Part shown: one piece after another, positions 7,776-14,661 of the stretch
Position numbering within the stretch: position 1 is the stretch's first letter
Layout of the letters: the number at the start of each line of letters is the position of its first letter
DNA from: a virus
IMG/VR virus record: IMGVR_UViG_3300045107_000836
Location: 1-27,445 of that record
Reading direction: 5' to 3' (one strand)
DNA: 27,445 bases
The notes under the pieces: model-generated
Told to the model about the DNA's origin: nothing
Database searches by the model: none
Seen by the model: the letters and a program-made list of their open reading frames with translations, nothing else
Translations under genes and position numbers: made by a program

Positions 7776-9572
7776 ATGAGTCTGTTGTCACAAGTCCAGA
7801 GCGGCAAGCGCATCGCTCCACGCCGCCTGCTGCTTTACGGCACCCACGGCGTGGGGAAGGCCCAACCGCTGACGGCGAAAGTCCTCACCCCTACGGGTTT
7901 CGTGGAGATGGGACAGCTCCACGTCGGCGATCAGGTCATCGGCTCGGGCGGACGCCCGTGCACGGTCCTCGGCGTCTATCCCCAAGGGGTCAAGGAGGTT
8001 TTTCGCGTCACGTTCCGCGACGGCTCGGCCACGGAGTGCTGCGATGACCACCTCTGGTTCACCACCACCGACAACGAACGCGCCCGCGGCCTGGGTGGGG
8101 CAGTGCGGACGTTGCGGGACATCCGTCAGTCACTCCGCTGCGGGACGCGGTTCAACCACGCCGTACCCCGTGTCCGGGCGGTCGAGTTCGAGGCCAAGTC
8201 GCTGCCTGTCGATCCGTGGCTGCTCGGCGTGTACCTGGGGGATGGGCATACCGACACCCATGCCATCATCACCAATCCCGAGGCCGACATCCAAAAGCGG
8301 GTCCGCGCGACGGTGGCCACCCAAGGAGACCAGGTCCAGATTTACGACCGGATACGTTTGCGGCTGGTCTCACCCAACCGCAAGGGTACTGATTTCAAGG
8401 CCGCGCTCGTCCAGCTTGGCTTGGCCGATGCGGTGGCCAAGACCAAGTTCGTGCCGCCGGAGTATCTGCTCGGTTCCGTGGACCAGCGCTTGGAATTGTT
8501 GCGGGGCCTGATCGACAGCGACGGGTACGTCACCAACCCTGGCTCGGTGGAGTATTCCACGGTCAGCCCCCAGTTGTCTCGCGACTTCTGCTTCCTCGTC
8601 CGGTCCCTCGGCGGCTCGGCGCGTGTGGTGACGAAACGCGGAGCGTACACCAAGAACGGCGTGAGGCACGACTGCCAACTCGTTTACCGGATTTACGCCT
8701 CCTTCCCGCCGGAGATCACGCCGGTTTCGTCCGCGAAGCATCTGGCGAAATGGGGTCAAGCGAAATGGCGCATTCTCCACACCATTCGGGACGTGGAGTC
8801 TGTCGGCCGCAAGGAATGCCGGTGTATCCGCGTCGATGCGCTCGACTCGCTCTACGTCACGGACGACTTCATCCTGACCCACAACAGCACCTTCGGCTCG
8901 CAGGCCCCTAAGCCGATCTTCGTCCAGACGGAAGATGGCCTGGGCGAGATCGATTGCGACAAGTTCCCTCTGGCCCTGTCTTACCCGGAAGCGCTCAAGG
9001 CGCTGGAGGCGCTCTACACCGAGCCGCATCCCTACCGCACGGTCGTCGTCGATTCGCTCGACTGGCTGGAGAGGCTGATCTGGTCCGAGGTCTGCCGCCA
9101 GCGCTCCGTCGAGAACATCGAGGACATCGGCTACGGCAAGGGCTACGTCTTCGCCTTGACGCTCTGGCGCGAGTTCCTCACCGGCCTGGACGCCCTGCGC
9201 AACGACCGCGGCATGACCGTTGTTCTCATCGCCCATTCCCGCATCGAGCGCTTCGAGAACCCCGAGACCGACAGCTACGACCGCTACGTGCCCAGGCTGC
9301 ACAAGCTGGCCTCGCAGATCATCCAGGAGTGGTGCGACGAGGTGCTGTTCGCCACGTACAAGGTTTACACCAAGCAGACCGACGAGGGCTTCAGCCGCAA
9401 GAAGACCAAGGGCATCGGCACCGGCGAGCGCGTCCTGTATACGACCGAACGCCCCTCTCACGTCGCCAAGAACCGCCTCAATCTGCCGGACGAGGTGCCA
9501 TTGGACTGGCACGCTTACGCTTCGTTTTTCCACCAACCCCACACACAGAATGGAGGACCAACCAATGGCTGA
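7776..9572 (+). CDS. Sak4-like RecA-family ATPase, interrupted by intein
   Basis: A 598-residue precursor; GAGGAA precedes ATG 7776. Without the intein (342 residues) the mature protein is 256 residues, fitting the phage Sak4/AAA_24 family of single-strand annealing proteins. The spliced Walker A is GTHGVGKS; the intein sits after the lysine, so the unspliced protein should lack ATPase activity. The extein continues with FVQTEDGLGEIDCDKFPL, a Walker B-like TVVVDSLDWLE, the GMTVVLIAHSRIERFENP sensor-like strand, and a C-terminal NRLNLPDEVPLDW. Context: exonuclease upstream, DUF669 overlapping downstream by eight bases (9565-9572), RusA next. The likely role is phage DNA recombination and annealing. 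The Sak4 assignment comes from motif and context; a general ATP-binding protein is the alternative. Confidence 0.88.
   Translation: MSLLSQVQSGKRIAPRRLLLYGTHGVGKAQPLTAKVLTPTGFVEMGQLHVGDQVIGSGGRPCTVLGVYPQGVKEVFRVTFRDGSATECCDDHLWFTTTDNERARGLGGAVRTLRDIRQSLRCGTRFNHAVPRVRAVEFEAKSLPVDPWLLGVYLGDGHTDTHAIITNPEADIQKRVRATVATQGDQVQIYDRIRLRLVSPNRKGTDFKAALVQLGLADAVAKTKFVPPEYLLGSVDQRLELLRGLIDSDGYVTNPGSVEYSTVSPQLSRDFCFLVRSLGGSARVVTKRGAYTKNGVRHDCQLVYRIYASFPPEITPVSSAKHLAKWGQAKWRILHTIRDVESVGRKECRCIRVDALDSLYVTDDFILTHNSTFGSQAPKPIFVQTEDGLGEIDCDKFPLALSYPEALKALEALYTEPHPYRTVVVDSLDWLERLIWSEVCRQRSVENIEDIGYGKGYVFALTLWREFLTGLDALRNDRGMTVVLIAHSRIERFENPETDSYDRYVPRLHKLASQIIQEWCDEVLFATYKVYTKQTDEGFSRKKTKGIGTGERVLYTTERPSHVAKNRLNLPDEVPLDWHAYASFFHQPHTQNGGPTNG
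7860..8885 (+). mobile_element. Intein with LAGLIDADG endonuclease, class 3-type
   Basis: This in-frame 342-residue insertion begins with Ala1 (AQPLTAKVLTPTGFV) and ends FILTHN, followed by Ser+1. Ala1 in place of Cys or Ser excludes the class 1 mechanism. The W-C-T set that defines class 3 inteins is present: Trp66 two residues after the block B histidine (DDHLWF), Cys322 at the block F position (CIRVDALDSLYV), and Thr340 before the terminal His-Asn. Two LAGLIDADG motifs, LLGVYLGDGHT (about 121-131) and LLRGLIDSDGY (about 213-223), mark a homing endonuclease. Excision joins GVGK to STFG and restores the Walker A. The endonuclease looks intact. Confidence 0.93.
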
Positions 9573-10020
9573 CCTGCACGGTTTCAACGCGAACGAAGTC
9601 GATCCGACGACCGACCTGGAGCCGATCCCCGCCGGCAAGTACCTGGCGATGATCACCGACAGTGAGATGAAGCCGACCAAGAGCGGCGACGGCCGCTACC
9701 TGCAGCTGACCTTCCAGGTGCTGGAGGGGACGTACAAGAACCGCTTCGTCTGGGCGCGGCTCAACCTGCACAACGCCAACGAGACGGCGGTGAAGATTGC
9801 CCGTGCCGAGCTGTCGGCCATCTGCCGGGCGGTAGGCGTGATGATGCCCAAGGACAGCTGCGAGCTGCACAACCTGCCCTTGGTCATCACGGTCAAGCTG
9901 AAGAAGCGCGAGGACACCGGCGAGCTACAGAACGAAGTCCGCGGCTACGCCAGGAAGGAGGCGGCTTCGGGCCAGCCGCAGCAGGCGGCTTCCAACGCGC
10001 CTCCCTGGCGGCGCGGTTGA
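9565..10020 (+). CDS. DUF669 phage protein, single-strand-binding-like
   Basis: A 151-residue protein starting at ATG 9565 with GGAGG at 9552-9556, overlapping the ATPase stop by eight bases. The DUF669 pattern is clear: IPAGKYLAMITDSEMKPTKSGDGRYLQLTF, then LEGTYKNRFVWARLNL, AVKIARAELSAICRAVGV and LVITVKLKKREDTGELQNEVRGY. A low-complexity Gln/Ala/Pro tail ends in PPWRRG, similar in style to SSB tails. DUF669 proteins accompany phage annealing proteins and are thought to bind single-stranded DNA. Here it sits in a classic recombination operon. Confidence 0.88.
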   Translation: MADLHGFNANEVDPTTDLEPIPAGKYLAMITDSEMKPTKSGDGRYLQLTFQVLEGTYKNRFVWARLNLHNANETAVKIARAELSAICRAVGVMMPKDSCELHNLPLVITVKLKKREDTGELQNEVRGYARKEAASGQPQQAASNAPPWRRG

Positions 10021-10031
10021 ACATTACCTCT

Positions 10032-10111
10032 GCGACCGCGGCACGATGTCGGGACAGGACACACACACTTTCTGCCTTAAAGGGTCCGCTTGTCGGTCGT
10101 GCCGTGGTCGC
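10032..10111. repeat. 15-bp inverted repeat before rusA-like gene
   Basis: GCGACCGCGGCACGA (10032-10046) pairs with TCGTGCCGTGGTCGC (10097-10111) with one G-T wobble, around a 50-base loop. A pyrimidine-rich CTTTCCTTTTTCTG follows. It occupies most of the 116-base gap before ATG 10137. It may be an attenuator- or terminator-like leader structure. Confidence 0.7.
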
Positions 10112-10136
10112 TTTCCTTTTTCTGTCGAGGGCCGGG

Positions 10137-10490
10137 ATGCTGACCCTGGAACTGCCATTTCCTCCAAGTCTGAACCACTACTACCGGCACCTCGGCCATT
10201 GCACGCTGATCAGCAAACGCGGCCGTCAATATCGCCAGGCCGTCATGGCGGTGCTCTCGGCCCTGAAACTGCAGCCGCTCGCCGGACCGCTGTCGGTGGT
10301 CATCGAGCTGTACCCGCCCGATCACCGCAGGCGGGACATCGACAACGCCCAAAAGGGACTTCTTGATTCCATTGCCCACGGAGGCGCCTACCGCGATGAC
10401 AGCCAGATCGTCCACCTGGAAACCTGGAAATGCTCCCCGGTGCGAGGAGGAAAAGCCATCGTGCGCATCAAAGAGCTTGCCTGTGGATGA
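10137..10490 (+). CDS. RusA-type Holliday junction resolvase
   Basis: A 117-residue protein. The start at ATG 10137 fits the family N-terminus (LTLELPFPPSLNHYYRH); an in-frame upstream extension would run through the inverted repeat. The RusA acidic residues are visible in HRRRDIDNAQKGLLDSI (two aspartates three apart in DIDN, plus D in LLDS) and AYRDDSQI. Length matches the family. It cleaves four-way DNA junctions, resolving recombination and replication intermediates, usually before packaging. Its position between DUF669 and the helicase fits the recombination block. The ribosome site is weak. Confidence 0.88.
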   Translation: MLTLELPFPPSLNHYYRHLGHCTLISKRGRQYRQAVMAVLSALKLQPLAGPLSVVIELYPPDHRRRDIDNAQKGLLDSIAHGGAYRDDSQIVHLETWKCSPVRGGKAIVRIKELACG

Positions 10491-10574
10491 CGAACCAAGC
10501 GGATGGGCCGGCGAGGGCGACTCGTTGCGTGGTGATTCGTTCTGGCATCTGTGGCTTGACCTTGGCGGAGAAGG

Positions 10575-12335
10575 ATGAACGGGCCGCTCATGATCCTGCG
10601 TCCTTACCAACGTGAAGCCGTCGAAGCCGTCTACGCTTACCTGCGCTCGCAGGACGATAACCCGTGCGTCGTCATTCCGACCGCGGGCGGCAAAACGCCG
10701 ATCATGGCGACGATCTGCAAGGACGCGGTGACGCGCTGGAACGGCCGGGTGCTTATCCTGGCCCACGTCAAGGAGCTGCTGGAGCAGGCGGCGGACAAGT
10801 TGCGCCAGGTCTGTCCCGAAGTCCGCTTCGGCGTTTACTCGGCGGGCCTCAAGCGCCGCGACACCACGCACCCCGCCATCGTCGCCGGCATCCAGTCTGT
10901 CTACCAGCGGGCCGAGGAACTCGGTGCGTTTGACCTAATACTCGTTGACGAGGCCCACCTGATCCCGGCCGACCGCGAGGGGATGTACCGGACCTTCCTG
11001 GCTGATGCCAAAACCAGAAATCCGCACCTGCGCGTCATCGGATTCACGGCGACGCCGTATCGCTTGGATTCCGGGACTATTTGCGGGCCCGACAAGCTGC
11101 TGCAATCGATCTGCTACGAAATTGGCGTGCGCGAGCTGATCGTCCAGGGCTATCTCTGCCCGCTGGTCACCAAGGCCGGCAAGACGCGGGCGGACACCAG
11201 CGGCCTGCACGTGCGCGGCGGTGAGTACGTCGCCGGCGAGGTCGAGGACCTGATGGACCAGGATGCCCTGGTGCGGGCCGCCTGCGCCGAGATCGTCGAG
11301 CAGACCCGCGACCGCCAGGCGGTCTTGATCTTCGCTTCAGGGATCAAGCACGGCGAGCACGTCGTGCGGGTGCTGAAAGAGCAGCACGGCATCGAATGTG
11401 CCTTCGTCAGCGGCGAAACGACTGATGGTGAACGGGACCGGCTCATTGCCAGATTCCGCCAGCAGGAGTGGGCGCGTCAGCTTCAGATCGATTTTGGAGC
11501 AAACGCCGCCGAGCCGCTGAAGTACCTGTGCAGCGTCAACGTGCTGACCACAGGTTTCGACGCGCCGAACGTCGATTGTGTGGTCCTGCTGCGGCCGACG
11601 CTGTCACCGGGCCTCTACTACCAGATGGTCGGCAGGGGCTTCCGGCTGCACCCCGGCAAGCAGAATTGTCTCGTGCTGGACTTCGGCGGCAACGTATTGC
11701 GGCACGGTCCGGTAGACGGGATCAAGGTCAAGGAGCGCACCCTTGGCGGCAGCGGACAGGCCCCGGCGAAGGAATGTCCCGAATGTCATTTGGTCATCGC
11801 CGCCGGTTACGCACGCTGCCCGGACTGCGGGTACGAGTTCCCGCTGCCCGAGCGCGGCAGGCACGATGCGAAGGCAAGCAGCGCAGGCATCCTCTCCGGG
11901 CAGGTGACGATCACGAAGCATGTCGTGCAAGATGTGTTCTACACCGTCCACAAGAAGCGTGACGCACCGGACGACGCCCCGAGAACCATGCGGGTTGATT
12001 ACAAGGTCGGCTGGCACGAGTACAAGTCGGAGTGGGTCTGCTTCGAGCACACCGGCTACCCCCGACAGAAGGCGGTCGCCTGGTGGAAGCAGCGCTCGCA
12101 CGAGCCGGTGCCGGAGACGGCCGAAGAAGCGGTTGCCCTGGCGCAAAACGGACGCCTGGCTCCCACGCGCGAGATCACCGTCCGCAGCGTCACGGGTGAG
12201 GACTTCGACCGGATCATCGGCTACGAGCTGGGCGACATCCCGCCGGCGCTTGACGACCAGGACGCGCCTGCCGACGCCCTCGATTTCCCATTCGGTTACA
12301 ACGCGGTCACCGCGGAGGAGGAGATTCCGTGGTGA
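10575..12335 (+). CDS. DEAD/DEAH-box helicase with zinc ribbon (RadD-like)
   Basis: A 586-residue superfamily 2 helicase; GGAGAAGG (10565-10572) precedes ATG 10575. The motifs in order: LRPYQREAVEA (Q motif), PTAGGKT (Walker A, about 35-41), VDEAH (about 123-127), FTATP (about 156-160), LTTGFDAPNVD and QMVGRGFRLHPGK (motif VI, about 349-361). A zinc ribbon CPEC-x-CPDC follows at about 401-420, then a 150-residue C-terminal domain with a tryptophan-rich segment (GWHEYKSEWVCFEHTGYP). The layout matches RadD-like and phage DEAD helicases that act on branched DNA. It overlaps the primase gene at its stop, giving coupled translation. Confidence 0.9.
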   Translation: MNGPLMILRPYQREAVEAVYAYLRSQDDNPCVVIPTAGGKTPIMATICKDAVTRWNGRVLILAHVKELLEQAADKLRQVCPEVRFGVYSAGLKRRDTTHPAIVAGIQSVYQRAEELGAFDLILVDEAHLIPADREGMYRTFLADAKTRNPHLRVIGFTATPYRLDSGTICGPDKLLQSICYEIGVRELIVQGYLCPLVTKAGKTRADTSGLHVRGGEYVAGEVEDLMDQDALVRAACAEIVEQTRDRQAVLIFASGIKHGEHVVRVLKEQHGIECAFVSGETTDGERDRLIARFRQQEWARQLQIDFGANAAEPLKYLCSVNVLTTGFDAPNVDCVVLLRPTLSPGLYYQMVGRGFRLHPGKQNCLVLDFGGNVLRHGPVDGIKVKERTLGGSGQAPAKECPECHLVIAAGYARCPDCGYEFPLPERGRHDAKASSAGILSGQVTITKHVVQDVFYTVHKKRDAPDDAPRTMRVDYKVGWHEYKSEWVCFEHTGYPRQKAVAWWKQRSHEPVPETAEEAVALAQNGRLAPTREITVRSVTGEDFDRIIGYELGDIPPALDDQDAPADALDFPFGYNAVTAEEEIPW

Positions 12336-14380
12336 CCCCTGACGATCTGCTGGCGGCTGCTCTCCGCTATGCCGAGCTGGGCTACCGGGTCTTCCCCTGC
12401 GCGCCGGGCGGGAAGGCACCGCTGACCGAACACGGCTTCCACGATGCCACAAGCGATGCCGAGCAGATCGAGCGCTGGTGGATGCAGCATCCGAACGCCA
12501 ACATCGGCATTCCGACCGAGGGCTTACTGGTCATCGACATCGATGGCGACAGCAACCGCTGGCCCAGCGACCCCGAACGCAGCGCCGATCTGGCCCAGAC
12601 CGGGGCCATGAGCCTCACGCCGCGCCGTGGACGGCATTACCTCTTTCGCCGACCGGCCGGCAAGGCATGGCGCTGCACGGAATCACGACTGGCCCCCCAC
12701 GTCGATACCCGCGCGGATGGCGGCTACATCCTTGTTCCACCATCGACAGTCGAAGGGCGTGCCTACCGCTGGGCGCCCGGCCTGGAACTCGACGAGCCGC
12801 CAGAATGCCTCCCCGAACCACCGCCCTGGCTGGTCCAGGAACTCGACGGGTTGGCCCACGGAACGCCCGCGTTGGCCCACGTCGCGGCCGGGCCGGCCGA
12901 GGCGAACAAAATCCCAACCGGGCACCGCAACGCGACCCTGGCACGCCTCGCCGGCACGATGCGCCGGGTCGGGATGGCCCAGGCCGAGATCGCCGCCGCG
13001 CTCTTGCAGACGAACAAGGACCGCTGCTTCCCACCGCTGTCGCCCCGCGAGGTCGAGCGCATCGCCGCCAGCGTTGCCCGGTACGAGCCAGACCAGATCG
13101 CTGTGGCAATGGCCGAGGGGCACTGGGACCAGATGATGCAGTCCCCGGCGCCGCTGGTTCCGGTCAGCCTGGCCGACCTGGTGGCGCGCTACCCTGGCCT
13201 GCGACCACCAGTGATCCACGGCCTGCTGCGCCGCGGCGAGACGATGAACATCATTGCTCCCAGCAAGCTGGGCAAGTCATGGCTTGTGACCGACCTGGCC
13301 CTGGCCGTTGCCACGGGCCGGCCCTGGCTCGACACCTTCGAGACCGATCCGGGGAATGTGCTGATCATCGACAATGAACTGCATGGCGAAACCTCGGCCC
13401 ACCGCATCCCCAAGGTCGCGGCGGCCCGGCAGATCAGCCTCGGTGAGATTGGCCAGCACGTCTTCGTGCAGAACCTGCGCGGCCACTGGCAGGACATCTT
13501 CTCGCTCGGACCGTACTTCCGGTCGCTGGAGCCGGGGCGATTCCGCGTGATCATCCTGGATGCCATGTATCGCTTCATGCCCCGGGAGATGGACGAGAAC
13601 GACAACGGCACAATGGCCAACATTTACAACGCGATTGATCGCTACGCCGACCTGCTGGGCTGCTGCTTCGTGCTGATCCACCACACGAGCAAGGGCAACC
13701 AGTCGGGCAAGGCGATTACCGACGTGGGCGCGGGCGCAGGCAGCCAGAGCCGAGCGACCGACACGCACCTGGTCCTGCGCCCGCACGAGGAGGACAACGT
13801 GGTCGTGCTGGAGGCGGCCGTGCGTTCCTGGCCGCCGGTCATGCCACGATGTTTGCGTTGGGCATTCCCAGTGTGGACGCCGGCCGACGACCTCGATCCA
13901 GCACTGCTGCGGAGTGAGCAGCCGAGGAGAGCACGCAAAGAAGAAGCGGGACGGGAATGGACGGTAGAGCAGTTCGTCACCGCCTTTGTCGAAGACCAGA
14001 CAAAGTTGTTGGACGCGATCCTGGTGGAGGCCAACAAGCACGGCGTCAACGACTTCAAGTGCCGCACGCTGTTGCGGAAGGCCGAGGCCGTTGGCCTGGT
14101 GCATCGCTGGGATATGGGACGGGGACGTTTGGGTTATGCCACGCAAGCGCCGCCTCAAGCAGCGTCGCCGGCAGCCGAGGAGACGGCTTCGAAGCGTGCC
14201 CAGGTGGAAGCGCTGTTGCGCGGGTCTCTCACGGCCAGTCTTGCAGAGATCGCCCGGCAATGTGGCGTGTCGCGCCAGTACGTGCATCACCTGCGCAAAG
14301 GTCTTGCGAACGCCTCTGTCAACCCGTCAACGGGGCCGTCAACAACACTTGACGAGCGTCAACAAGTTGACGCCGGTTGA
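12329..14380 (+). CDS. Bifunctional primase/polymerase with RepA-type AAA ATPase and C-terminal HTH
   Basis: A 683-residue replication protein. GTG 12329 and GTG 12332 are both possible starts; the second gives a GTGA overlap with the helicase, and GGAGGAGGA lies just upstream. Domain order: a prim-pol domain (about 5-180) with GGKAPL, NIGIPTEGLLVIDID (catalytic DxD) and GRHYLFRRP; a PriCT-1-like helical domain (GHRNATLARLAGTMRRVGM, about 190-250); a RecA/RepA-type ATPase with Walker A APSKLGKS (about 310-317), Walker B VIILDA (about 407-412) and CFVLIHHTSKG; and a C-terminal HTH (SLAEIARQCGVSRQYVHHLRKGL, about 635-660). It probably starts phage DNA replication as primase and helicase. The GTTGAC array overlaps its 3' end, right after the HTH codons. 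Confidence 0.9.
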   Translation: MVTPDDLLAAALRYAELGYRVFPCAPGGKAPLTEHGFHDATSDAEQIERWWMQHPNANIGIPTEGLLVIDIDGDSNRWPSDPERSADLAQTGAMSLTPRRGRHYLFRRPAGKAWRCTESRLAPHVDTRADGGYILVPPSTVEGRAYRWAPGLELDEPPECLPEPPPWLVQELDGLAHGTPALAHVAAGPAEANKIPTGHRNATLARLAGTMRRVGMAQAEIAAALLQTNKDRCFPPLSPREVERIAASVARYEPDQIAVAMAEGHWDQMMQSPAPLVPVSLADLVARYPGLRPPVIHGLLRRGETMNIIAPSKLGKSWLVTDLALAVATGRPWLDTFETDPGNVLIIDNELHGETSAHRIPKVAAARQISLGEIGQHVFVQNLRGHWQDIFSLGPYFRSLEPGRFRVIILDAMYRFMPREMDENDNGTMANIYNAIDRYADLLGCCFVLIHHTSKGNQSGKAITDVGAGAGSQSRATDTHLVLRPHEEDNVVVLEAAVRSWPPVMPRCLRWAFPVWTPADDLDPALLRSEQPRRARKEEAGREWTVEQFVTAFVEDQTKLLDAILVEANKHGVNDFKCRTLLRKAEAVGLVHRWDMGRGRLGYATQAPPQAASPAAEETASKRAQVEALLRGSLTASLAEIARQCGVSRQYVHHLRKGLANASVNPSTGPSTTLDERQQVDAG

Positions 14381-14438
14381 CAGGCTTGTTGACACCACTA
14401 AACGCTTATGCCGCAACAGGATAACTGGCTTTGTCAAC
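14318..14438. repeat. Iteron-like GTTGAC array, candidate replication origin or operator
   Basis: Nine copies of GTCAAC or its reverse complement GTTGAC occur in 121 bases: GTCAAC at 14318, 14326, 14338, 14358 and 14433; GTTGAC at 14366, 14376 and 14388; and one near-copy TTGAC at 14349. Except for the last copy, successive starts are 8-12 bases apart, close to one helical turn, so sites face the same side of the DNA. The array straddles the primase stop codon (14378-14380). Origins inside or beside the initiator gene are known in lambdoid phages. Confidence 0.75.
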
Positions 14439-14474
14439 AGGTTTGCATGCGTGCGACACAAAAACCCCCCATAC

Positions 14475-14521
14475 CCCCCTGCGTGCGAGCGGCCCGAAGG
14501 CCGCCGCACGCGGACAGGGGG
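14475..14521. other. Large GC hairpin downstream of the GTTGAC array
   Basis: GCGTGCG (14481-14487) and GCGGCC (14489-14494) pair with GGCCGC (14499-14504) and CGCACGC (14505-14511) around a CGAA tetraloop, with one bulged A. An outer CCCCC (14475-14479) can pair with GGGGG (14517-14521). No T-run follows, so it is not a simple terminator. The rest of the 281-base gap 14381-14661 holds C-tracts (14465-14479) but no convincing gene. Confidence 0.7.
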
Positions 14522-14661
14522 CGGAACATGGCGGAACTGTTCTGCGAACGGGTCGCGTAGGTACTACCGGAACGGAACAAAAAAATGACCGCCGCGGGAA
14601 CAGCGGCCAAGGTAAGCACAGTTTGTTTTCGAGGTCCGAACTTCTACGGAGCAGAGAAGCC

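Noticed and set aside
8370-9680. 436-residue minus-strand open frame
   Set aside because: Antisense to the intein-containing ATPase; no motif or ribosome site.
14318-14438. CRISPR array
   Set aside because: The repeat unit is six bases with 8-12-base spacing and mixed orientation; no repeat-spacer structure or cas gene.
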